From the NCBI GenBank assembly GCA_002319925.1, contig DCFP01000130.1:1-25466 (forward strand): DNA of 25,466 nucleotides. The letters are read 5' to 3'. The stretch is from Holophagaceae bacterium UBA1801 (GTDB lineage Bacteria > Acidobacteriota > Holophagae > Holophagales > Holophagaceae). This document shows, in pieces, positions 14,468 through 22,000 of the stretch. Each line of letters starts with the position of its first letter. Within the stretch, counting starts at the first letter, position 1. Position numbers and translations under genes: made by a program. Below the pieces are notes generated by a model. It was not told the origin of the DNA and ran no database searches. It worked only from the letters and a program-made list of their open reading frames with translations.

Positions 14468-14683
14468 ATGACCCCATCGTATTTCCACAAACCGGCACTT
14501 TCGATTCGTGAGTTCTCTGAGGCAACCTCCTTAGGCAGAACACGAGTCTTCGAAGAAATCAAGCTCGGTCACCTCCACGCAATAAAGGTAGGACGACGGA
14601 CGTTGATTACAGGAGAGGAGCTCTATCGTTGGCTTCATGCCTTCCAGGAGCCAGTCGCAGGGTCCGGAATCGGGCCGAAGTGA
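14468..14683 (+). CDS. AlpA/excisionase-like helix-turn-helix protein
   Basis: This is a 71-residue single-domain DNA-binding protein of the MerR-like HTH_17/excisionase type: LSIREFSEATSLGRTRVFEEIKLG, then HLHAIKVGRRTLITGEELYRWLHAF. Such proteins serve as recombination directionality factors (Xis) or as AlpA-type regulators in integrative elements. ATG 14468 is preferred (GGAGA 7 nt upstream) over the adjacent GTG 14465. The ribosome site lies inside a 36-nt inverted repeat, suggesting control of translation or autoregulation. It sits 11 nt upstream of the ParB-like gene, in an operon with it. Whether it is Xis or a transcription factor cannot be told from sequence. Confidence 0.8.
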   Translation: MTPSYFHKPALSIREFSEATSLGRTRVFEEIKLGHLHAIKVGRRTLITGEELYRWLHAFQEPVAGSGIGPK

Positions 14684-14694
14684 GGGGGTGAGAT

Positions 14695-15705
14695 ATGGTA
14701 GCCACTCATTCCAAACATATTTCGGGTGAATTCAAGCCGCATCCCCTTGCTTTAGCATTCCCAAGCATGAATGAGCAAGAGTTCCAGGAACTCATCCTCG
14801 ACATGAAGGCCCATGGCCAGCGCGACCCCATCACGCTCTTCGAAGACATGGTTCTAGATGGCGTGCATCGATATCGTGCATGCCTCGAGCTGGACCTGAA
14901 GCCAAATACGCAAAATCTCGATGACGGTGTGGATCCAATTGCTTACGTAAAGAGCAAGAATTTGCACCGACGACACATGACGGAAACGCAGAGGGGGGCA
15001 GCGATCGCCTTGTGCGCAGAATGGGCTCAATCAGGTGGCAACCGGCACACATCAGGGGGTGACCCGGGTCACCCCCTCACGGTCAAGGAAATGGCGGACG
15101 CTGCACAAACATCTCCGCGAACCATTCAAAGGATTAAAAAGGGCATCGATGCAGGTCTCGGTGAGGACATGCGTGACGGTAAGGTAACAGCCAAGAAGGC
15201 GGCTAGGCTCGCAAAGCAAGTTGAAGAAGAACGGCAGCCAGTGATTGAAGCGCCATCCGCGCCGGAGGCGGAACCAACACCCGAAGCCCTCATGGAAACT
15301 TCCAAGCTTTCCCATGGATTCGAGACACCTCCACCTGTGCTTACACCAGTGTCCGAATTGACTGAGGATGGGGCGAGCCAGGAAGCCCGTATCAAAGTGT
15401 TTGAAGAGGAAAACACCGAACTCAAACGCAAACTGGAAGAGGCCGACAGCCAGGTTCAGGCCCTGCACGAAGAGAACGAAAGCCTTCACCGGATTCTGGA
15501 TACAGAAGACCGTATGGGAGCCTACGAAAAGGAAGTAGCAGCAGCAGCGGCGCGCGCCCGAAAGGCCGAAGCTGAAAACAAAAGTCTCCGGAGTCGGGTG
15601 CAATATTTACAGCACTACAACAAGGACTATATAAAGCAGATCAAGAAACTCGAGAAGAAACTCAAAGCCGAATCCGAACCTCAACCCACAGAGGTGGCCA
15701 TATGA
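14695..15705 (+). CDS. ParB-like protein with HTH and long coiled coil
   Basis: The 336-residue product has three parts. The N-terminal ParB/sulfiredoxin-fold domain (about 12-100) carries LDGVHRYRAC (54-63, equivalent to the GERRxRA nucleotide-binding box) and SKNLHRRHMTETQRG (87-101). An HTH (about 123-152; LTVKEMADAAQTSPRTIQRIKKG) comes next, then a Pro/Glu-rich linker (180-230). A heptad-rich coiled coil (about 228-325) ends in a basic KQIKKLEKKLK tail. Instead of the usual short ParB dimer domain it has this long coiled coil. Start ATG 14695 follows GGGGGTGAG. It may partition, or regulate the adjacent rep gene. A 24-bp perfect palindrome lies inside its coding region. Its stop overlaps a small ORF as ATGA. 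No ParA is seen nearby. Confidence 0.8.
   Translation: MVATHSKHISGEFKPHPLALAFPSMNEQEFQELILDMKAHGQRDPITLFEDMVLDGVHRYRACLELDLKPNTQNLDDGVDPIAYVKSKNLHRRHMTETQRGAAIALCAEWAQSGGNRHTSGGDPGHPLTVKEMADAAQTSPRTIQRIKKGIDAGLGEDMRDGKVTAKKAARLAKQVEEERQPVIEAPSAPEAEPTPEALMETSKLSHGFETPPPVLTPVSELTEDGASQEARIKVFEEENTELKRKLEEADSQVQALHEENESLHRILDTEDRMGAYEKEVAAAAARARKAEAENKSLRSRVQYLQHYNKDYIKQIKKLEKKLKAESEPQPTEVAI
15054..15077. repeat. 24-bp perfect palindrome inside the ParB-like gene
   Basis: The two arms are AGGGGGTGACCC (15054-15065) and its exact reverse complement GGGTCACCCCCT (15066-15077), without any spacer. It encodes part of the segment between the ParB and HTH domains (SGGDPGHPLT). A 9-bp half-site AGGGGGTGA recurs at 14683-14691, over the ribosome site of the same gene. 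It is a candidate binding site of the ParB-like protein. Confidence 0.6.
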
Positions 15706-15806
15706 GCCTCCTCTGCAGGGAATGTTTAGCGCCTCCTTCTTTCCGGGCCGGATTCGCGATGCCCATCGTCAGGGTGTTCTGGATAGGCACCCGTATCAGT
15801 GCGTGA
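15702..15806 (+). CDS. Candidate 34-residue leader ORF coupling parB-like and rep
   Basis: ATG 15702 overlaps the ParB-like stop (ATGA) and has GAGGTGG about 5 nt upstream. The frame stays open for 34 codons and stops exactly at TGATG, whose ATG starts the rep frame at 15806. The peptide begins MSLLCRECLAPPSF and contains a CxxC pair and a hydrophobic C-terminal half (PIVRVFWIG). I do not recognise it. The double overlap (ATGA then TGATG) suggests translational coupling, as known for leader peptides of some plasmid rep genes. It could be a chance ORF if rep really starts at 15722. Confidence 0.4.
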   Translation: MSLLCRECLAPPSFRAGFAMPIVRVFWIGTRISA

Positions 15807-16636
15807 TGGCTACCTCTCCAGTTCATCAATCTTCAGTCTTTGAGAATGAAAATGATGACCCGACCCTCATTCTTGATAGTAAAGCAAGCTCATCACCACT
15901 CTATGGGTGTTCAGATTGGAACTTACTCATGGCAGACCGCCTCGATGTCACGGGTCTCCACTCCCTTGCCAAGCGGCTCCGATGTTGCGGGTGGCGACCG
16001 CGTGAAGGCGAGAAGATTTTGGTGCCGTCTCTTCCTTGTAACCTTCGGATCTGTCCGAGATGTCATCGTCGATGGCGCAGCGCAGCTATTAGGAAATGGG
16101 GGCCCATAATCGAATCCGTTCTCGGCGAGCACGGGGAGGCTGCAGGTGCGACATTGACCCTGCCGGATAGCCTGGATCCGCTATATGTTCAGCAGAAAAA
16201 AATCCAGGCCTGTATCCAAAAAATCTGGCGTCGGCAGCGATGGAAGGGGCGAAAAGGCCTTATCACTCGCCTTGGGGGCATCGGGATAATTGAAGCAGGC
16301 AAGCATGGCGGCATGCACTCACACCTTTTATTGGTGAGCCCTCTTCCGGAAATCGCGTCTGATGCGGCGTCATGGATTTTGCAGACGTGGTTGGAGCAAA
16401 ATCCCTCCGCTTCATGCCAGGCACAGGATGTCCGCGAATTTCCCTCTCCCGATGATTCCTACTGCTGGCTCAACTATATTCTCAAAGGAACGCCGATCGA
16501 CCTCACCACAGCGGATGATCGCCTTTGGGATGTGGCCATGGCACTCACGGCAGGACATCATCGACTGAGCGCCCTAGGCCTATTTAGTTCTCGACGATTA
16601 CATGACCGTCTCTGCACCTCTCAAGGCGCACCCTGA
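15806..16636 (+). CDS. HUH-type rolling-circle replication initiator (Rep)
   Basis: This 276-residue protein has a Rep_1-like layout. A Cys motif CNLRICPRC (78-86) is a probable zinc site, followed by basic HRRWR. Then come a strand GATLTLPD, a metal-binding HUH-type motif HGGMH-S-H-LLLV (H171, H173), and the catalytic motif WLNY224-ILKG (YxxK), in the family order. Such proteins nick one strand at a double-strand origin and stay attached through the Tyr. I take ATG 16636-distal 15806 as start because the preceding small ORF stops at TGATG. An alternative in-frame ATG at 15722 has its AGGG only 1 nt away. Ser rather than a hydrophobic residue between the two His is unusual. It is co-directional and coupled with the ParB-like gene. 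Confidence 0.75.
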   Translation: MATSPVHQSSVFENENDDPTLILDSKASSSPLYGCSDWNLLMADRLDVTGLHSLAKRLRCCGWRPREGEKILVPSLPCNLRICPRCHRRWRSAAIRKWGPIIESVLGEHGEAAGATLTLPDSLDPLYVQQKKIQACIQKIWRRQRWKGRKGLITRLGGIGIIEAGKHGGMHSHLLLVSPLPEIASDAASWILQTWLEQNPSASCQAQDVREFPSPDDSYCWLNYILKGTPIDLTTADDRLWDVAMALTAGHHRLSALGLFSSRRLHDRLCTSQGAP

Positions 16637-16654
16637 TTGGGTTTCCGCCCAATC
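16635..16654 (+). other. Small hairpin at the end of rep
   Basis: GATTGGG (16635-16641) pairs perfectly with CCCAATC (16648-16654) around TTTCCG, starting inside the rep stop codon. There is no T-run, so terminator activity is doubtful. Position next to rep allows an origin or mRNA-stability role. Confidence 0.35.
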
Positions 16655-16722
16655 CGCAAGGGTTCGAAATACGACCAAGACCATAAGACGTCTCAGATGA
16701 TTTCGATAAAAAAAGGAGCAAT

Positions 16723-17346
16723 ATGGGTGGTTTTGGCAGCGGGCGACAGGAGATGGGGCGAGATCGGAAATTCCCGGATGAGTTTTTCCGGTTGGATATT
16801 CGGTGCTGTCACCGAGAAGGAGTTCTCAAGGCGGGGAACCAATTCGTAATGAAGTGGTCACGGGCAGGGAAAGAAGTGGCATCCATCGAGGTCGAGGTTC
16901 GAGCCGATGACCTTGTTCTCTCCTATAGGCACAAGAAAGCTGATGGAGGCTGGACCGAAATCAGGAGCCCCATCAGGCTGGATTGGACACGCTGCCCATT
17001 TGGTGGCTCTCGGCCATGGCTCATATGCCCATCACCAACATGCGAACGGCGAGTGGCGATCCTTTACGGGAAAGAACTTTTTTTATGCCGTCAGTGCCAG
17101 AAATTGGTTTACGAGAGTCAGTACGAATTAGCTGATGCTCGTGCTTTTCGCAAAGTGGAGCGCCTTCAGCAGAGGTTCGGGTGGGCTCCAGGGTTCTTTT
17201 TCGGTGCGGGTGAACGACCAAAGGGGATGCATCACCAAACTTTCGTGCGCAGGCATGAGGAATATGAGACTGCGTTCAAAGAGGCAAAGGTCCTGGTGGA
17301 CGACAGCCTCGCATTGCTCAACTGGTTATCGACCCATCCATGCTAA
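16723..17346 (+). CDS. MGG-x-GSGR family zinc-ribbon protein of mobile elements
   Basis: The 207-residue protein begins MGGFGSGR, a motif I know from conserved hypothetical proteins carried by integrative elements of many bacteria. A beta-rich N-terminal half (24-90) is followed by a zinc-ribbon-like arrangement C102-x4-C107 ... C122-x2-C125 (ICPSPTCERR then LFLCRQCQKLVYESQ). A helical basic tail follows. Start ATG 16723 has AAGGAG 5 nt upstream. It is the last recognisable plus-strand gene of the island. Nucleic-acid binding is plausible from the ribbon, but no function is established that I can name. Confidence 0.75.
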   Translation: MGGFGSGRQEMGRDRKFPDEFFRLDIRCCHREGVLKAGNQFVMKWSRAGKEVASIEVEVRADDLVLSYRHKKADGGWTEIRSPIRLDWTRCPFGGSRPWLICPSPTCERRVAILYGKELFLCRQCQKLVYESQYELADARAFRKVERLQQRFGWAPGFFFGAGERPKGMHHQTFVRRHEEYETAFKEAKVLVDDSLALLNWLSTHPC

Positions 17347-17419
17347 AAATGGCATTTGTTCGCCACGCGTAGCAAATCATTGAAGCGAAAGTGAATCATT
17401 CAGTAGTCAGTGACCCCTC

Positions 17420-17524
17420 TCACTTCAGCCTGGCATCCAGGGCTTCATGCTCGTGGTTATCCACCAGAAACGCGTCCAGGCACTGTTGGCTCTGTTTGCG
17501 ATCTGCGGCCATGCAAGACTCCAT
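17420..17524 (-). CDS. Possible 34-residue small ORF in frame after the nuclease-like gene
   Basis: ATG 17524 follows immediately, and in the same frame, after the TGA stop of the 472-residue nuclease-like gene. It runs 34 codons to TGA 17420. The peptide (MESCMAADRKQSQQCL..., then FLVDNHEHEALDARLK) is hydrophilic and helical. It may be a separate small gene, the former C-terminus of the upstream protein cut by a new stop, or a fragment at an insertion boundary. No ribosome site of note is visible. Confidence 0.3.
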   Translation of the reverse strand: MESCMAADRKQSQQCLDAFLVDNHEHEALDARLK

Positions 17525-18943
17525 TCAGCGCGGACTTTCCTCTGACAAGCCAAGCTCCTTCTGCCGGGCTTCGAGGAGTTGGAGCTGCTCTTGGAAAAGG
17601 GCATCGGCATCTTGTGGGAAAATGGATCGATCCAAAGCGGACTTCAGGTCATCTTGGGTCAACACCAGGATCCCGAACCGGCTGGCCTTCTCTATATCCA
17701 TCACAGCGCTGGTTGGAAGTGCCGTAATGAGAATTGGCATAAGTTCGATATAACGTGCCCCAGACCTTTCTACCTGGCCTTTGATAGATTGGGCTCGGGA
17801 ATGAAGCTTTGAGAGCTTGTCATCTTTGTCAATCACATCGGTCGTGCATTCAACAACTGCCATCCTCCCGCCGGGTGTAGTGACCAATATGTCTGGATTG
17901 TCCTTTAGTCGTGGTGTTCTGAGCTGTAGGGGACCGAACCCCAGCATCCATAGAAGACTGGCCACTCCGACCTCAAAATCCTGGCTCTCCTTTCTTTCCC
18001 TCTTCTCCTCGAAGAGGCAATCACGCAGCACTTCGAATTGGGGATCTGCCCAGTCGTAGGCAGTTCTCCGCCAGTTTGGGAAAAGGCTTGGATCTCCAAT
18101 CCAGGTCGTGTGCTGGACTATCCCCTTGTATACAGCAAAACACTTGAGAGTGGCACCCACAGGGATTCTCAGCGTGGCCACTCCATGCTGATGTTTGGGA
18201 AGGTTTGCGACTTCCCATGGCGTCCATTCGAGTTGATCCGCTGAGATCAGCCGGCGCTCTACACCGACACCCTGATCGTAAATGATGACACCGAGGCTTA
18301 GGAACTGCCTGTCCGCTCCTGGGGGAAGGATGACTCCAGGCTTGGCAGTATCCCCAGATACTCGCGATTGGAGATCTACTTCCGCGACGTGGGCTGCAGG
18401 AATCTCAACGCAAGAAAAATCACCTGAATAACCCGCCAAGCGAAACTCCGAAAGCAGCTCCGTTAGGCTGTCATAAGGTGGATTGTTTGCCTTCAGCTCC
18501 CAATCCAGATCCATAGAGAATCTGGGTTTGCGAATGGGCGCCCCGGTCAGGGTTAAGACAGCTAGCCGTTTAGTCGGCAATCCAAGCTCATGCAATGGTC
18601 TGAAAGAAGAAGTCGGCGCCATGCCAGGTTCCAGCGGGAAGAGCAGCTGTTCCCCGAAGAGATCAAGTGGCTTCCTCTCAGCCAGCCGGTTGATGATTTC
18701 TAATACTCCGAGGTTCAGATCCTCCAGGGAGAGATACCCAACCTCCTGATCCAAAAAGGCCACCCTCTTTCGAGCAACACTTATTGGGCTGGTATCCAGG
18801 AAAAGCCTGGCATGAAGAATAGTTAGGCAAGATCCATCCCGAACAGCGTGGTAGCTGAAGCCCGCGTAGGCATACGCCTCGCGGATGCTGGTGATCATAC
18901 GCAGGAACTGTTCCAAGCCAGTTGAAGGACTTGCCGTGGTCAT
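17525..18943 (-). CDS. Unknown protein with C-terminal PD-(D/E)XK-like (ECT variant) nuclease domain
   Basis: In this 472-residue soluble protein the first 310 residues match nothing I recognise. From about 318 the sequence looks like a restriction-endonuclease fold. A helix carries E324 (FEVGVASLLWMLGF), then P350-D351 in a strand (NPDILVTTPG), then E365-C-T367 (MAVVECTTDV), with nearby Lys residues (KDDKLSKL) that could replace the missing ExK lysine. A final helical tail (445-468) is charged and coiled-coil-like. I chose ATG 18943 because GGAGG lies 8-12 nt upstream; ATG 18958 has no such site. It lies 64 nt after hsdR on the same strand and is probably the last large gene of the restriction operon. 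A defence role is inferred from fold and place. Confidence 0.65.
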   Translation of the reverse strand: MTTASPSTGLEQFLRMITSIREAYAYAGFSYHAVRDGSCLTILHARLFLDTSPISVARKRVAFLDQEVGYLSLEDLNLGVLEIINRLAERKPLDLFGEQLLFPLEPGMAPTSSFRPLHELGLPTKRLAVLTLTGAPIRKPRFSMDLDWELKANNPPYDSLTELLSEFRLAGYSGDFSCVEIPAAHVAEVDLQSRVSGDTAKPGVILPPGADRQFLSLGVIIYDQGVGVERRLISADQLEWTPWEVANLPKHQHGVATLRIPVGATLKCFAVYKGIVQHTTWIGDPSLFPNWRRTAYDWADPQFEVLRDCLFEEKRERKESQDFEVGVASLLWMLGFGPLQLRTPRLKDNPDILVTTPGGRMAVVECTTDVIDKDDKLSKLHSRAQSIKGQVERSGARYIELMPILITALPTSAVMDIEKASRFGILVLTQDDLKSALDRSIFPQDADALFQEQLQLLEARQKELGLSEESPR

Positions 18944-19007
18944 CGGTTTTTCCTCCATGGTTCGACCGGATCCAAAAATTTTGGAAATCGGCCTGGATGC
19001 CCAGCCC

Positions 19008-22000
19008 CTACTCCATCAGGTCCGCCATGATCACCTCTGCCTGCTCCAGCACGGTTGCCGTGGCCTTCTCCTGCTTGTCAGGCGGGTAACCATATTTCCT
19101 CAGAATCCGCTTCACCAGCACGCGAAGCTGGGCACGGACGTTATCGCGCAGGGTCCAGTCGATGGTCACGTTCTTCCGCACGGTCTCCACCAGCTCCCGG
19201 GCGATGGCCTGGAGGGTGGGTTCTCCCAGCACCTTCACGGCGCTGTCGTTGGTCTCCAGGGCATCGTAGAAGGCTAGTTCGTCTTCGCTGAGGCCCAAAG
19301 ATTCCCCGCGGGCGTCGGCCGCCTTCATCTCTTTGGCCAGTTGGATTAGCTCTTCGATGACTTGGGCCGTCTCGATGGCGCGGTTCTGATACTTGCGGAC
19401 GGCCTGTTCCAATAGCTCTGCAAAGGACCGGGCCTGGACCACGTTCCGCTTGGCACGTGTGCGGATCTCTCCCTTCAGCAGCTTCTGGAGCAGTTCCACG
19501 GCCAGGTTCCGCTGGGGAAGGCCTCGCACCTCGGCCAGGAACTCATCGGACAGAATGGAGATATCGGGCTTCTTGAGCCCGGCCGCCGTGAAGATGTCCA
19601 CCACTTGGTCCGAGACCACAGCCTTTGAGATGATTTGCCGGATGGCGTGGTCCAGCTCTTCGTCGGATCGCTGATCCCCAGCCTCGCGCTTGGCAAGCAC
19701 CGAGCGCACGGCCTGATAGAACCCCACCTCGTCCCGAATGGCGATGGCAGCCTCGTGGGGTACCGCCAAGGCGAACGCCTGAGACAATTCGGTGACTGCC
19801 GCCAGCAGCCGATCCTTGCCGTTCTCTTGGGCCAGGATGTGCTCCTGGGCTTCAGGAAGCAGCGCCAAGCGCTCCTGGGCGCGGCCCGTGATCCAGTTGG
19901 AATGGTCGAAGCCATGGAAGAGGCTGCGGCAGATCTCGGCCTTCTCCAGCATCAGGGCCACGGCTTCAGCTTGATCCAGGGCGGTCTTCCCTTTGCCTCC
20001 GGCCTCTGTGTAAGTGGCCAGGGCCTGCTTCAGCTCGTCCGCCAACCCCAGGTAATCGACGACCAAGCCGCCGGGCTTGTCCTTGAACACGCGGTTCACA
20101 CGGGCGATGGCCTGCATGAGCCCGTGGCCTCGCATGGGTTTGTCCACATACATCGTGTGTAGACTGGGAGCGTCAAAACCCGTCAACCACATGTCGCGCA
20201 CGATGACGATGCGGAAGGGGTCGGAAGGTTTCCGGAACCGCTGGGCCATGACCTCCCGCCTGGCCTTGCTGCGGATGTGCCCCTGCCACTCCAGAGGATC
20301 CGAGGCCGAACCCGTCATGACCACCTTGAGGACACCCTCCTCGTCCGAATCGCTGTGCCACTCGGGGCGGAGCTTGATCAGGGCCTGGTAGAGGGCCATG
20401 CAGATCCGGCGGCTCATGCAGACCACCATGGCCTTGCCGTCCATGGTGCTCAGGCGCTTCTCCCAGTGGTCCACCAGATCCTGGGCGATGAGCTGGATGC
20501 GGTTCTCGGAACCCACAACGGCCTCCAGCTGCGCCCACCGGCTCTTCAGCTTCTCCTTGCGCTCGACCTCCTCGCCTTCGGTGGCCTCCTCGAAGTCCTG
20601 GTCCAGGTGGGGGCGCTCCGAATCCTTCAGCTCTAGCTTGGCCAGGCGGCTTTCGTAGTAGATGGGCACCGTGGCGCCATCATGGACCGCCCGCTGGATG
20701 TCGTAGACGCTGATGGTGTCGCCGAACACGGCCCGCGTGCTGGCGTCCGCCCGCTCGATGGGTGTGCCCGTGAAGCCGATAAAGGAGGCGTTGGGAAGGG
20801 CATCTCGAAGATGCCGGGCGAAGCCGTCGATGAAGTCGTATTGGCTACGATGGGCCTCGTCGGCCAGCACCACGATGTTGCGGCGATCCGAGAGAACGGG
20901 GTGCCGGTCCCCTCGCTCGTCAGGCAGGAACTTCTGAATGGTGGTGAAGACCACGCCTCCGGAGGCCACTGAAAGCTTCTTCCGTAGGTCCGTACGGTCC
21001 TCCGCCTGCTTGGGGTCCTGGCGCAGTAGATCCTTGCACCGGGCGAAGGTGCCGAAGAGCTGGTCGTCCAGGTCGTTGCGGTCAGTGAGGACCACGACCG
21101 TGGGATTGGCCATCTCGGGATGCAGGATGATGCGTCCCGCGTAGAAGGCCATGGACAGGCTCTTTCCGGAGCCCTGGGTGTGCCATACCACACCCACGCG
21201 CCGGTCGCCGGGTTCGCCGCCTGACCGTCCGCCCGCATGGTAATTGCCGGAGCTTTCCTGGACGCGATCCTCTGAGATGATCTTGGCCGCACGGAGGGTC
21301 TCCTCCACGGCCACATTGACGGCATGGAACTGGTGGTAGCCCGCCATCTTCTTCACAAGCTTCCCGTCACCCAGTTCCTCGAAGACGATGAAGAAGCGCA
21401 CCAGATCCAGGAGGCGGCGCTTCTGAAAGACGCCCTTCAGCACAACCTGAAGCTCCACCAAGCGGGCCGACGCGTCCTCTTGGCCGCCGATGGTGCGCCA
21501 GGGCTTGAACCATTCCCGGCCAGCCCCCAGGGTGCCCACGCGTGCCTCCACCCCATCGGAGACCACCAGAACCGCATTGGTGGCGAAGAGGACTGGGATT
21601 TGGGCCTGGTAAGTCTGCAACTGCCGGAAGGCCGTCTGGATCGTGGCCTGTTCATCGGCGGGGTTCTTCAGCTCGATCACGGCCAGAGGGAGGCCGTTCA
21701 CGAAGAGAACCACGTCCGGGCGCCGGTTGTGCTGCCCTTCCACCACAGTGAACTGGTTGACGGCCGCCCAGTCATTGGCGTCCGGTTGATCGTAGTCCAG
21801 CACCTTCGCCTGAGCCCCGGCGATGGAACCATCCTTCCGCCGGTATTCCACGTTGATTCCATCCACCAGCAGCCGATGCACGGCCCGGTTGCGCTCAATC
21901 AGGGTCGGAGCTTCCAGGCGCGTGAGCTTCCGGAAGGCATCGTCCAAGGCTTCGACGGGAAGGGTCGGGTTGAGCTGGGCCAGGGCGGAGCGAAGGCGCC

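Larger units (their letters stand above)
13205..17346 (+). mobile_element. Integrated plasmid-like element next to tRNA-Glu (approximate extent)
   Basis: Directly behind tRNA-Glu lies a same-strand run: an orphan protein, an AlpA/Xis-like HTH protein, a ParB-like protein, an HUH-type Rep and an MGG-x-GSGR zinc protein. Base composition is more AT-rich than the core genes. Excisionase, partition and replication functions together point to an integrated replicative element or IME. No intact integrase is present and no second copy of the tRNA 3' end was found in the window, so the right end is arbitrary. The type I restriction operon beyond may be cargo of the same island. Confidence 0.55.
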
